A stretch of DNA of 13,156 nucleotides, from the NCBI GenBank assembly GCA_012026715.1, contig VEPB01000319.1, positions 1-13,156 of the forward strand, in the 5' to 3' direction. A program made the position numbers and the translations under genes. Positions 6,924 to 13,156 of the stretch are shown one piece after another; the stretch's first letter is position 1, and each line of letters starts with the position of its first letter. The stretch comes from Methylococcaceae bacterium (GTDB taxonomy: Bacteria; Pseudomonadota; Gammaproteobacteria; Methylococcales; Methylococcaceae). The notes under the pieces are model-generated. The model did not search any database. It saw nothing but the letters and a program-made list of their open reading frames with translations, and was not told the DNA's origin.

Positions 6924-8201
6924 TCAGAGTTGCCGAAACGCTGCCTCAGCCGCCATCAGCGTCGCCTCGATGGCGTCGTCGCCGTGGGCCATGGACACGA
7001 ACCCGGCCTCGAAGGCCGATGGCGCCAGATAGACGCCGGCTTCCAGCATGGCGTGGAAGAAGCGCTTGAAGCGTTCCGCATCGCAAGCCATCACGTCGGC
7101 AAAACTGGCCACCGCCGGCTGGTCGGTGAAGAACAGGCCGAACATGCCGCCGACCTGGTTGGTGGTGAAGGGAATGCCTGCCGCGCTGGCCCGCTCGCGC
7201 AACCCGGCCATTAGACGGGAGGTCTTGGCCGTCAGCGCTTCAAAGAAACCGGGCGCGGAGATCAATTCCAGGGTTTTCAGTCCGGCCGCCATGGCGACAG
7301 GATTGCCGGAAAGCGTCCCGGCCTGATAGACCGGCCCCAGCGGCGCCAACCGCTCCATCACCTCGCGGCGTCCGCCGAAGGCGCCCACCGGCATGCCGCC
7401 GCCGATCACCTTGCCCAGGGTGGTGAGGTCCGGCGTGATGCCGTAAAGCCCTTGGGCTCCGCCCAAGGCGACGCGGAAGCCGGTCATGACCTCGTCGAAG
7501 ATCAGCAGCGCGCCGCTGGCATCGCAGACCTCCCGCAACGCTTCCAAGAATCCGGCAGTCGGCGGTACGCAATTCATGTTGCCGGCCACCGGCTCGACGA
7601 TGATGCAGGCGATCTCGCCACCGATGCGGCCGAACAGTTCGCGCACCGCCGCGGCGTCGTTGTAGGCCAGGGTCAGCGTGTGTTCGGCCAGGCCCGCCGG
7701 CACGCCGGGCGAGCTGGGCACGCCGAAGGTCAGGGCGCCGGAGCCGGCCTTGACCAGCAGAGAGTCGGAATGACCGTGGTAACAGCCCTCGAACTTGACG
7801 ATCTTGTCGCGCCCGGTGAAACCCCGCGCCAGGCGGATGGCGCTCATGGTGGCCTCGGTGCCGGAACTGACCATGCGCACCAGATCCATGGAGGGCACCA
7901 GCTTGCAGACGGCTTCCGCCATCTCGGTCTCGATGGCAGTGGGCGCACCGTAGCTCAAGCCGCGATCGACGGCCTCATGGACTGCCTTAAGCACCTCCGG
8001 GTGGGCATGCCCCAGCACCATCGGTCCCCACGAGCCCACATAGTCGATGTAGCGCTTGCCGTCGCCGTCATAGAGAAAAGGGCCTTCGGCGCGCTCGACG
8101 AAAACCGGCGTGCCGCCGACACCCTTGAAGGCGCGCACCGGGGAATTGACGCCGCCGGGGATGCGGCGCTTGGCGGCTTCGAACAGATCGGAGTTGGTCA
8201 T
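6924..8201 (-). CDS. hemL: Glutamate-1-semialdehyde 2,1-aminomutase (HemL)
   Basis: Pyridoxal-phosphate enzyme that converts glutamate-1-semialdehyde to 5-aminolevulinate, the C5-pathway entry to heme and other tetrapyrroles (cobalamin, siroheme). The 425-residue length is typical of the class-III aminotransferase-like family. The N-terminal signature IPGGVNSPVRAF (14-25), the phosphate-binding SSGTEA (112-117), YHGHSD (141-146), the cofactor-ring aspartate in IFDEVMTGFR (D236) and the Schiff-base lysine K264 in TLGKVIGGG are all present. The ATG at 8201 is preceded by AGGA about 7 bases upstream. It lies 64 bases after dcd on the same strand, with a REP-like palindrome in between, so it may be the last gene of an apbC-dcd-hemL transcript or have its own promoter. 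Confidence 0.97.
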   Translation of the reverse strand: MTNSDLFEAAKRRIPGGVNSPVRAFKGVGGTPVFVERAEGPFLYDGDGKRYIDYVGSWGPMVLGHAHPEVLKAVHEAVDRGLSYGAPTAIETEMAEAVCKLVPSMDLVRMVSSGTEATMSAIRLARGFTGRDKIVKFEGCYHGHSDSLLVKAGSGALTFGVPSSPGVPAGLAEHTLTLAYNDAAAVRELFGRIGGEIACIIVEPVAGNMNCVPPTAGFLEALREVCDASGALLIFDEVMTGFRVALGGAQGLYGITPDLTTLGKVIGGGMPVGAFGGRREVMERLAPLGPVYQAGTLSGNPVAMAAGLKTLELISAPGFFEALTAKTSRLMAGLRERASAAGIPFTTNQVGGMFGLFFTDQPAVASFADVMACDAERFKRFFHAMLEAGVYLAPSAFEAGFVSMAHGDDAIEATLMAAEAAFRQL

Positions 8202-8220
8202 GGGGATCCTGGTTTGGATG

Positions 8221-8260
8221 GCAGTCCCCGGATTTCGCTTCGCTTCATCCGGGCTACGGA
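8221..8260. repeat. REP-like palindromic intergenic repeat
   Basis: CCCGGAT (8227-8233) and ATCCGGG (8247-8253) are perfect inverted arms around TTCGCTTCGCTTC. Read on the other strand the core is GTAGCCCGGATGAAGCGAAG followed by CGAAATCCGGG. This text closely resembles a family of short palindromic intergenic repeats I recall from many proteobacterial genomes, so it is probably one copy of a dispersed REP-like element. It sits in the 64-base gap between dcd and hemL. Only one copy is seen in this window, so the dispersed nature is from recollection, not shown here. Confidence 0.55.
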
Positions 8261-8265
8261 ATAAA

Positions 8266-8832
8266 TCAAGCCTTCGGCAGCGTCACGCCGGTCTGGCCTT
8301 GGTATTTGCCGCCGCGGTCGCGGTAGGAGGTGTCGCAGACCTCGTCGGCGCCGATGAACAGTACCTGGGCGACGCCCTCATTGGCGTAGATCTTGGCCGG
8401 CAGCGGCGTGGTGTTGGAAAACTCGAGGGTTACATGCCCCTCCCACTCCGGCTCCAAAGGCGTCACGTTGACGATGATGCCGCAGCGGGCGTAGGTCGAC
8501 TTGCCCAGGCAGATGGTCAACACATCCCGCGGGATGCGGAAGTATTCCACCGTGCGGGCCAGGGCGAAGGAATTGGGCGGGATGATGCAGACGTCCGACT
8601 TCAGGTCGACGAAGCTGTTCTCGTCGAAATTCTTGGGATCGACGATGGCCGAATTGATGTTGGTGAAAATCTTGAACTCGTCGGAACAGCGGATATCGTA
8701 GCCGTAGCTGGAGGTGCCATAGGAGATCACCCGCTGATCGTTCACCGAGCGGACCTGGCGCGGCTCGAACGGTTCGATCATGCCCATTTCCGCTGCCATG
8801 CGGCGGATCCAGTTGTCGGATTTGATGCCCAT
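8266..8832 (-). CDS. dcd: dCTP deaminase (Dcd)
   Basis: Deaminates dCTP to dUTP, the precursor of dUMP for thymidylate synthesis. It belongs to the trimeric dUTPase/dCTP deaminase superfamily. The 188-residue length is standard for gammaproteobacterial Dcd. Conserved segments include SYGTSSYGYDIRCSDEF (37-53), CLGKSTYARCGI (108-119, with the catalytic-site S112 and R116), PLEPEWEGHVTLEFSNT (125-141, with the general-base glutamate E137) and the C-terminal GGKYQGQTGVTLPK. The ATG at 8832 comes two bases after the apbC stop, without its own clear ribosome binding site, which suggests translational coupling. The dcd-apbC-metG neighbourhood is also found in Pseudomonas. No anomalies. Confidence 0.97.
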   Translation of the reverse strand: MGIKSDNWIRRMAAEMGMIEPFEPRQVRSVNDQRVISYGTSSYGYDIRCSDEFKIFTNINSAIVDPKNFDENSFVDLKSDVCIIPPNSFALARTVEYFRIPRDVLTICLGKSTYARCGIIVNVTPLEPEWEGHVTLEFSNTTPLPAKIYANEGVAQVLFIGADEVCDTSYRDRGGKYQGQTGVTLPKA

Positions 8833-8834
8833 GG

Positions 8835-9926
8835 TCAGTTATTCACGATACTGATGGTGGGGAAGCGGGCGCTGTAGTCCTTGGCGGTGAGGGCCAACCG
8901 GCCCGCCATCTTGCGGGCGATTTCCCGGTAACGGCGGGCGCAGGCGCCGTCGGGGTCCGCCACCACGGTGGGATGGCCGCCGTCGGCCTGCTCGCGGATC
9001 TTGATGTCCAAGGGCAGCGAGCCCAACAGTTCCACGCCGTACTTCTCGGCCATTTTCTCGCCGCCGCCGGCGCCAAAAATGTGTTCCTCGTGGCCGCAGT
9101 TGGAACAGACGTGGACGCTCATGTTCTCGACGATGCCCAGCACCGGCACGCTCACCTGCTCGAACATGCGCAGGCCCCGCTGGGCGTCCAGCAGGGCGAT
9201 ATCCTGGGGCGTGGTGACGATGATGGCGCCGCTCACCGGAATCTGCTGGGCCAGGGTCAGCTGGATATCGCCAGTACCGGGCGGCAGGTCGATGATCAGA
9301 TAATCCAGGTTGTCCCAGCGGGTATCTTTCAGCAGTTGCTGCAGCGCGCCGGTCACCATGGGACCGCGCCAGATCATGGGCGTGTCCTCATCGATCAGGT
9401 AGCCGATGGACATGGACTGCACGCCGTAGGCGACCTTGGGCAGGATAGCCTTGTTGTCGACCACCTCCGGCTTGCCCGAGAGGCCCAGCATGGCCGGCTG
9501 GCTGGGGCCGTAGATATCCGCGTCCAGGATGCCGACGCGGGCATCCTCCGCCGCCAGCGCCAGCGCCAGATTGACGGACGTGGTGGACTTGCCCACGCCG
9601 CCCTTGCCAGACGCCACCGCGATGATGTTCTTCACTCCGTCCAGCGGCTTGAGGTTCTTCTGTACCGCGTGGGAAATGATCTCGACGCCCACCTCCACGA
9701 TCAGCTTGCCGATACCCGGCAGCGTGGCGAGCGCATCGCGGATCAGCGCCTCAATCTCGGCCCGAAACTGTTTGGCCGGATAGCCCAGCGCGATGCGCAC
9801 GGTGACATCGGCGCCTGAAATCTCGATCTTCTTGACGGACTTGGCCGCCACCAGGTCGCGGTCCAGGTTGGGGTCGATGACCGTCTGCAAAATGGCCTTG
9901 ATGTCGCTCTCGGCGAGGATGCCCAT
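8835..9926 (-). CDS. apbC: Mrp/ApbC family Fe-S cluster carrier ATPase
   Basis: P-loop ATPase of the Mrp/NBP35 family that binds a labile 4Fe-4S cluster and passes it to apoproteins. The 363-residue protein has an N-terminal MIP18/DUF59-type domain (about 5-85), then the deviant Walker A GKGGVGKST (107-115), the switch region LDADIYGPSQP (134-144), Walker B-like LIIDLPPGTGD (210-220), and the CxxC pair C274/C277 that bridges the cluster between two subunits. The start ATG at 9926 has GGAG (9937-9934) 7 bases upstream. The gene is first in a minus-strand run with dcd (2 bases apart) and possibly hemL, and is divergent from metG. The family call is secure; which client proteins it serves is unknown. 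Confidence 0.95.
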   Translation of the reverse strand: MGILAESDIKAILQTVIDPNLDRDLVAAKSVKKIEISGADVTVRIALGYPAKQFRAEIEALIRDALATLPGIGKLIVEVGVEIISHAVQKNLKPLDGVKNIIAVASGKGGVGKSTTSVNLALALAAEDARVGILDADIYGPSQPAMLGLSGKPEVVDNKAILPKVAYGVQSMSIGYLIDEDTPMIWRGPMVTGALQQLLKDTRWDNLDYLIIDLPPGTGDIQLTLAQQIPVSGAIIVTTPQDIALLDAQRGLRMFEQVSVPVLGIVENMSVHVCSNCGHEEHIFGAGGGEKMAEKYGVELLGSLPLDIKIREQADGGHPTVVADPDGACARRYREIARKMAGRLALTAKDYSARFPTISIVNN

Positions 9927-9933
9927 GGTTCGT

Positions 9934-9959
9934 CTCCGGCAAAAACGCCGGTCATTCTA
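9934..9959 (-). promoter_or_regulatory. Possible apbC -10 box and leader hairpin
   Basis: On the minus strand TAGAAT (9959-9954) matches the -10 consensus at five of six positions, but no good -35 lies at the right distance. Just downstream, CCGGC (9951-9947) and GCCGG (9940-9936) form a perfect 5-bp inverted repeat around GTTTTT, and the apbC ribosome binding site GGAG (9937-9934) begins inside the second arm. If transcription starts upstream of the repeat, the stem would partly cover the ribosome binding site. Confidence 0.3.
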
Positions 9960-10009
9960 ACCGAAACCGCGAAGCGGGCGACGCAACGGTCCTGCCATCG
10001 TGGCGACAG

Positions 10010-10018
10010 TGATAAAAT
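10010..10018 (+). promoter_or_regulatory. Putative extended -10 promoter of metG
   Basis: TGATAAAAT at 10010-10018 matches the extended -10 pattern TGn plus TAAAAT (five of six to consensus). The -35 region is poor, which extended -10 promoters tolerate. A start of transcription near 10025 would leave a leader of about 25 bases before the ATG at 10051 and would exclude the in-frame GTG at 10000 as start codon. Confidence 0.4.
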
Positions 10019-10050
10019 TCCGCACTTTACGCATTCCGACGACCGCCCCC

Positions 10051-12123
10051 ATGACCGACACCGCACCGCGCAAAATCCTCGTCACCAGCGCCCTGCCCTA
10101 CGCCAACGGCCCCATCCACCTGGGCCACCTGGTCGAATACATTCAGACCGACATCTGGGTGCGGTTTCAGAAGATGCGCGGCCATGACTGCCGCTACGTG
10201 TGCGCCGACGACACCCACGGCACCCCCATCATGCTGCGGGCGGACAAGGAAGGCATCAAGCCGGAAGATCTGATCGCGCGGGTCAAGACCGAGCACGAGC
10301 GGGACTTCAAGGGTTTCCACGTCGAATTCGACAACTACTACTCCACCCACTCGGAGGAAACCCGCCGTTTCGCCGAGACCATTTACCGCCGGCTCAAGGA
10401 ACGCAACCTGATCGCCGAACGCTCCATCGAACAATATTACGACCCGGTCAAGGAAATGTTCCTGCCGGACCGCTTCATCAAGGGCGAGTGTCCCAAATGC
10501 CACGCCAAGGACCAATACGGCGATTCCTGCGAAGCCTGCGGCGCGACCTATTCCCCCACCGATTTGATCAACCCGTTTTCCGCGATTTCCGGCGCCGAAC
10601 CGGTACGGAAGGAATCGGTACATTATTTCTTCAAGCTGGGCGACTGCGCGGATTTCCTGAAAACCTGGACCCGTTCCGGCCCGCTGCAATCCGAGGCCGC
10701 CAACAAGATGGACGAGTGGCTGTCCGGCGGATTATCGGACTGGGATATTTCCCGCGACGCCCCCTATTTCGGCTTCGAGATTCCCGACGCACCGGGCAAA
10801 TACTTTTATGTCTGGCTGGATGCGCCCATCGGCTATATGGGCAGTTTCCGGAACCTATGCAATCAGCTGGGCATCAACTTCGAGGAGTACTGGAACAAAG
10901 ATTCCCAGGCCGAGCTCTATCACTTCATCGGCAAGGACATCCTCTACTTCCATGCCCTGTTCTGGCCCGCCATGCTGGAACATTCCGACTTCCGCACCCC
11001 CACCCAAATCTACGCCCACGGTTTCCTCACCGTGAACGGCGAGAAGATGTCCAAATCCCGCGGCACCTTCATCACCGCACAGAGTTATCTGGACCAGGGT
11101 TTGAATCCGGAATGGCTTAGGTATTACTACGCCTGCAAGCTAAATGGGTCGATGGAAGATATCGATCTGAACCTGGAGGACTTCACGGCCCGAGTAAACT
11201 CGGACTTGGTGGGTAAATATATCAACATCGCCAGCCGAACTGCCGGCTTTGTTACAAAGCAACTTCAAGGAACATTGGACGCATCTTATTGGTTAACCGA
11301 TGAAGGCAGGGGAATACTGGAAGGCGCAGTCGGCTCAGGCTTCTGGATTGCGGAGGCGATAGAGGCTCGTGATTACTCCAAAGCAATCAGAGAAATCATG
11401 CGCATCGCTGACAGCCTAAATGAGTTTGTCAACGCGCAAGAGCCCTGGAAAATCGCGAAGAACCCGGACCAGAACAACCTCTTATTGAATATATGCACAC
11501 GCAGTCTGCAGGGTTTTCAGCTACTGTCCGTCTTGCTATCGCCGTTCCTGCCCAACTTGACATCACGGGTAGCCCGGGAATTTTTTGGAATGGATCGAGA
11601 CTTTCTTTGGAGCGACATCGCAAATCCGCCAAAACAAATCGCGCCTTACCAGCACCTTATGACCCGCATCGACCCCAAGCAGATTCAGGCGCTGGTGGAA
11701 GCCAACAAACCCAGCCTGGAACCCAAGCCGGAGCCGGCGCCCCATTCCCAGGCGCGCCATGCCGAGCATCAGCAGCATGCGGTCGAGCCGATCTCCGACA
11801 CCATTTCCATCGACGACTTCGCCAAGATCGACCTGAGGGTGGCGAAGATCCTCAACGCCGAGCCTGTGGAGGGTGCCGACAAGCTGCTGAAGTTGACCCT
11901 GGACTTGGGGGGCGAGACCCGCACGGTATTCGCCGGCATCAAGTCGGCCTATGCGCCGGATCAGCTGATCGGGCGGCTCACCGTGATGGTCGCCAACCTG
12001 GCGCCACGCAAGATGAAGTTCGGCCTGTCGGAAGGCATGGTGCTGGCCGCCGGCCCCGGCGGCAAGGACATTTTCGTGTTGCAGCCGGACGAAGGCGCCC
12101 AACCGGGGATGCGGGTGAAGTGA
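10051..12123 (+). CDS. metG: Methionyl-tRNA synthetase (MetG)
   Basis: Class I aminoacyl-tRNA synthetase that charges tRNA-Met. With the ATG at 10051 the protein has 690 residues (E. coli about 677). Visible are the HIGH-type HLGH at 23-26, a zinc knuckle with C147/C150 and C160/C163, KMSKS at 332-336, the helical anticodon-binding domain (about 360-545), a Pro/Glu/His-rich linker (about 555-580) and a C-terminal EMAP/Trbp111-like tRNA-binding domain (about 585-690) with IDLRVAKILN. The in-frame GTG at 10000 would add 17 residues not typical of the family and overlaps the likely promoter. No strong ribosome binding site precedes 10051. Residues about 351-535 have unusual codon use and lower GC than the rest of the gene (see separate entry). 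It overlaps rsxE by one base and is divergent from apbC. Confidence 0.97.
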   Translation: MTDTAPRKILVTSALPYANGPIHLGHLVEYIQTDIWVRFQKMRGHDCRYVCADDTHGTPIMLRADKEGIKPEDLIARVKTEHERDFKGFHVEFDNYYSTHSEETRRFAETIYRRLKERNLIAERSIEQYYDPVKEMFLPDRFIKGECPKCHAKDQYGDSCEACGATYSPTDLINPFSAISGAEPVRKESVHYFFKLGDCADFLKTWTRSGPLQSEAANKMDEWLSGGLSDWDISRDAPYFGFEIPDAPGKYFYVWLDAPIGYMGSFRNLCNQLGINFEEYWNKDSQAELYHFIGKDILYFHALFWPAMLEHSDFRTPTQIYAHGFLTVNGEKMSKSRGTFITAQSYLDQGLNPEWLRYYYACKLNGSMEDIDLNLEDFTARVNSDLVGKYINIASRTAGFVTKQLQGTLDASYWLTDEGRGILEGAVGSGFWIAEAIEARDYSKAIREIMRIADSLNEFVNAQEPWKIAKNPDQNNLLLNICTRSLQGFQLLSVLLSPFLPNLTSRVAREFFGMDRDFLWSDIANPPKQIAPYQHLMTRIDPKQIQALVEANKPSLEPKPEPAPHSQARHAEHQQHAVEPISDTISIDDFAKIDLRVAKILNAEPVEGADKLLKLTLDLGGETRTVFAGIKSAYAPDQLIGRLTVMVANLAPRKMKFGLSEGMVLAAGPGGKDIFVLQPDEGAQPGMRVK
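11100..11660 (+). other. Low-GC, atypical-codon segment inside metG
   Basis: Hand counting of 11161-11640 gives 240 G+C in 480 bases (50 %), whereas flanking lines of metG give about 55-72 %. In those 160 codons I count AGA 1, AGG 1, CGA 3, ATA 3, TTA 2, CTA 3 and GGA 3. In the first 350 codons I find only single TTA, CTA and GGA codons and none of the others. The change begins near the LNPEWLRYY segment after KMSKS and ends at about residue 535, so it covers the anticodon-binding domain. The reading frame and the family sequence are intact. Recombination with a related allele is the simplest reading. Confidence 0.6.
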
Positions 12124-12839
12124 TGGATCTTGCGGCTTACCGCAAGATCGCCTACGAAGGCCTGTGGAAGAACAACCAGGCCTTGGTGGCGCTGCTGGGC
12201 CTGTGTCCGCTGCTGGCGGTCAGCAATTCGGTGGTCAACGCCCTGGGACTGGGATTGGCCACGACCATGGCGCTGCTGCTCTCCAACACCATCGTGTCGG
12301 TGGTGCGCCGGCTGATCCCCGGCGAAATCCGGTTGCCGGTTTTCGTGCTGGTGATCGCGTCCATCGTCACCGTGATCGAGCTGCTGATGAACGCCTACTT
12401 CCACGACCTCTACAAGATCCTGGGCATCTTCATCCCACTGATCGTCACCAACTGCGCCATCCTGGGCCGGGCCGAGGCCTTCGCCTCCCGGAACGGCGTG
12501 GATCGGGCCGCCGTCGACGGCCTGTTCATGGGGCTGGGTTTCACCTTGGCCCTGGTGGCCCTGGGAGCCCTGCGCGAAGCGGTCGGCACCGGCACCCTGC
12601 TGGCCCACGCCGAGCTGATGTTCGGAGCAAATGCCCGCACCTGGACGATCCGTTTGTTCGACGATTACGGTGGCTTTCTGCTGGCGGTGCTGCCACCCGG
12701 CGCCTTCATCGGCCTGGGATTGGTGGTCGCCGGAAAGAATGTGCTGGACGCCCGAGCCGCCCGACGGGCGGAGGAAGCGGCCCGATCAAAGCCGATCGCG
12801 TCAGCCGTCCTGGTGCCAGCTGCGCTGGAGCGGCGCTGA
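12123..12839 (+). CDS. rsxE: Electron transport complex subunit RsxE/RnfE
   Basis: Integral membrane subunit of the Rnf/Rsx complex, which couples electron transfer between NADH and ferredoxin to ion movement across the inner membrane, and in E. coli keeps SoxR reduced. The 238-residue protein has about six transmembrane helices. It carries the family segments GLWKNNQALVALLGLCPLLA (13-32), IFIPLIVTNCAILGRAEAF (102-120) and LLAVLPPGAFIGLGL (186-200). C28 and C111 correspond to the conserved cysteines that hold an intramembrane Fe-S cluster together with RnfA. The ATG at 12123 overlaps the metG TGA in TGATG, so translation is probably coupled. No rnfA, B, C, D or G accompanies it: metG lies upstream and an opposite-strand EAL gene follows, overlapping the last 39 bases. 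The C-terminal tail (about 208-238) is Ala/Arg-rich. NqrD-like paralogues are less likely given the close RsxE match. Confidence 0.93.
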   Translation: MDLAAYRKIAYEGLWKNNQALVALLGLCPLLAVSNSVVNALGLGLATTMALLLSNTIVSVVRRLIPGEIRLPVFVLVIASIVTVIELLMNAYFHDLYKILGIFIPLIVTNCAILGRAEAFASRNGVDRAAVDGLFMGLGFTLALVALGALREAVGTGTLLAHAELMFGANARTWTIRLFDDYGGFLLAVLPPGAFIGLGLVVAGKNVLDARAARRAEEAARSKPIASAVLVPAALERR

Positions 12840-13156
12840 CCTGAGCCATTCCTCGCAGACCTCGGCCGGCATCGGCCGGCTGATGAGATAGCCCTGCAGT
12901 TCGTCGCAACCCAGCTCCCGCAGCCGTTGATACTGGGCGGAGGTTTCCACGCCCTCGGCGATGGTGGTCAGCCGCAGGCTGCGGCCCATGCCGATGATGG
13001 CCGAGACGATGGCGGTACCGTCGGTATCCTCCATGACATCGTGGACGAAGGACTGGTCGACCTTGAGCTTGTCGATGGGAAAGCGCTTCAAATAGGCCAG
13101 GCTCGAATAGCCGGTGCCGAAGTCGTCGATCGACAGTTTCACGCCCTGGCTGCGCA
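12801..13156 (-). CDS. EAL-domain cyclic-di-GMP phosphodiesterase, C-terminal part
   Basis: The last 117 codons of a gene whose start lies beyond the right edge. It contains the second half of an EAL domain: DDFGTGYSS, the catalytic-loop lysine in KLKVDQSFV, the EGVET glutamate, and QGYLISRPMP. These match the same elements of the GGDEF-EAL protein at 4550-6643, to which it is clearly related but not identical (for example SLAYLKRFPIDKLKVDQ against SMNYLKRFPISKLKIDQ). The phosphodiesterase residues visible here are intact. Whether it also has GGDEF, sensor or membrane parts cannot be seen. Its stop (TGA 12803-12801) lies inside the 3' end of rsxE, a tail-to-tail overlap of 39 bases. Confidence 0.92.
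   Translation of the reverse strand, partial: RSQGVKLSIDDFGTGYSSLAYLKRFPIDKLKVDQSFVHDVMEDTDGTAIVSAIIGMGRSLRLTTIAEGVETSAQYQRLRELGCDELQGYLISRPMPAEVCEEWLRSAPLQRSWHQDG

Noticed and set aside
7452..8264. 270-codon open frame on the plus strand opposite hemL
   Set aside because: Shadow of hemL; no recognisable motif and biased composition.
8973..9818. 281-codon open frame on the plus strand opposite apbC
   Set aside because: Shadow of apbC; rich in His, Gln and Arg and without family features.
10000..10050. GTG at 10000 as metG start
   Set aside because: It would add 17 residues before the family N-terminus, and the codons cover a likely extended -10 promoter.
11493..12122. Open frame inside metG that runs in phase into rsxE, suggesting a 448-residue fusion
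   Set aside because: The part before 12123 is out of frame with metG and has no protein character; RsxE begins with its family N-terminus at the ATG 12123.
1..13156. Search for a defence system, phage, insertion sequence, CRISPR array, tRNA or novel gene cluster
   Set aside because: All intact genes belong to recognised housekeeping or signalling families, the gaps are short, and no direct-repeat arrays, terminal inverted repeats with transposase, or clover-leaf sequences were seen by eye.

Overview
The window reads as a conserved housekeeping stretch of a GC-rich gammaproteobacterial chromosome (about 60 % GC in the coding lines counted by hand). The order dcd-apbC(mrp)-metG with an Rnf gene next to it, the trxA-rho pair, and cysQ beside a YrfG-type nucleotidase are all arrangements known from gammaproteobacteria. 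No 16S or other marker is present, so a finer placement (for example Chromatiales or Methylococcales) is a guess. There is no sign of phage, insertion sequence, CRISPR, tRNA or rRNA.

Layout. Positions 1-171 hold no clear gene, only an unresolved open frame at the edge and a probable terminator. A LON-substrate-binding-domain protein (172-837, minus) and cysQ (1044-1853, minus) follow. The HAD nucleotidase yrfG (1935-2603), trxA (2715-3041) and rho (3247-4503) run on the plus strand. Rho converges on a membrane-bound GGDEF-EAL protein (4550-6643, minus). Next comes a minus-strand block transcribed apbC -> dcd -> hemL (9926 down to 6924), with a REP-like palindrome between dcd and hemL. metG (10051-12123) is divergent from apbC and is followed, with a 1-base overlap, by a lone rsxE/rnfE (12123-12839). 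The right edge cuts a second EAL-domain gene (12801-13156, minus) whose end overlaps rsxE tail to tail.

Functions. The genes cover sulfur and nucleotide metabolism (CysQ, YrfG, Dcd), redox and Fe-S chemistry (TrxA, ApbC, RsxE), tetrapyrrole synthesis (HemL), translation (MetG), transcription termination (Rho) and cyclic-di-GMP turnover (two proteins). They do not form one pathway; adjacency mostly reflects ancient conserved gene order.

Points worth a second look: (1) a segment of metG of about 560 bases with lower GC and many codons rare in the rest of the gene, suggesting a recombined domain; (2) rsxE standing alone where a full rnf operon might be expected; (3) a C-rich, G-poor rho leader that looks like a rut site for autoregulation; (4) a REP-like palindrome inside the apbC-dcd-hemL unit; (5) overlapping inverted repeats upstream of the LON-domain gene. 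I found no convincing undescribed multi-gene system here.
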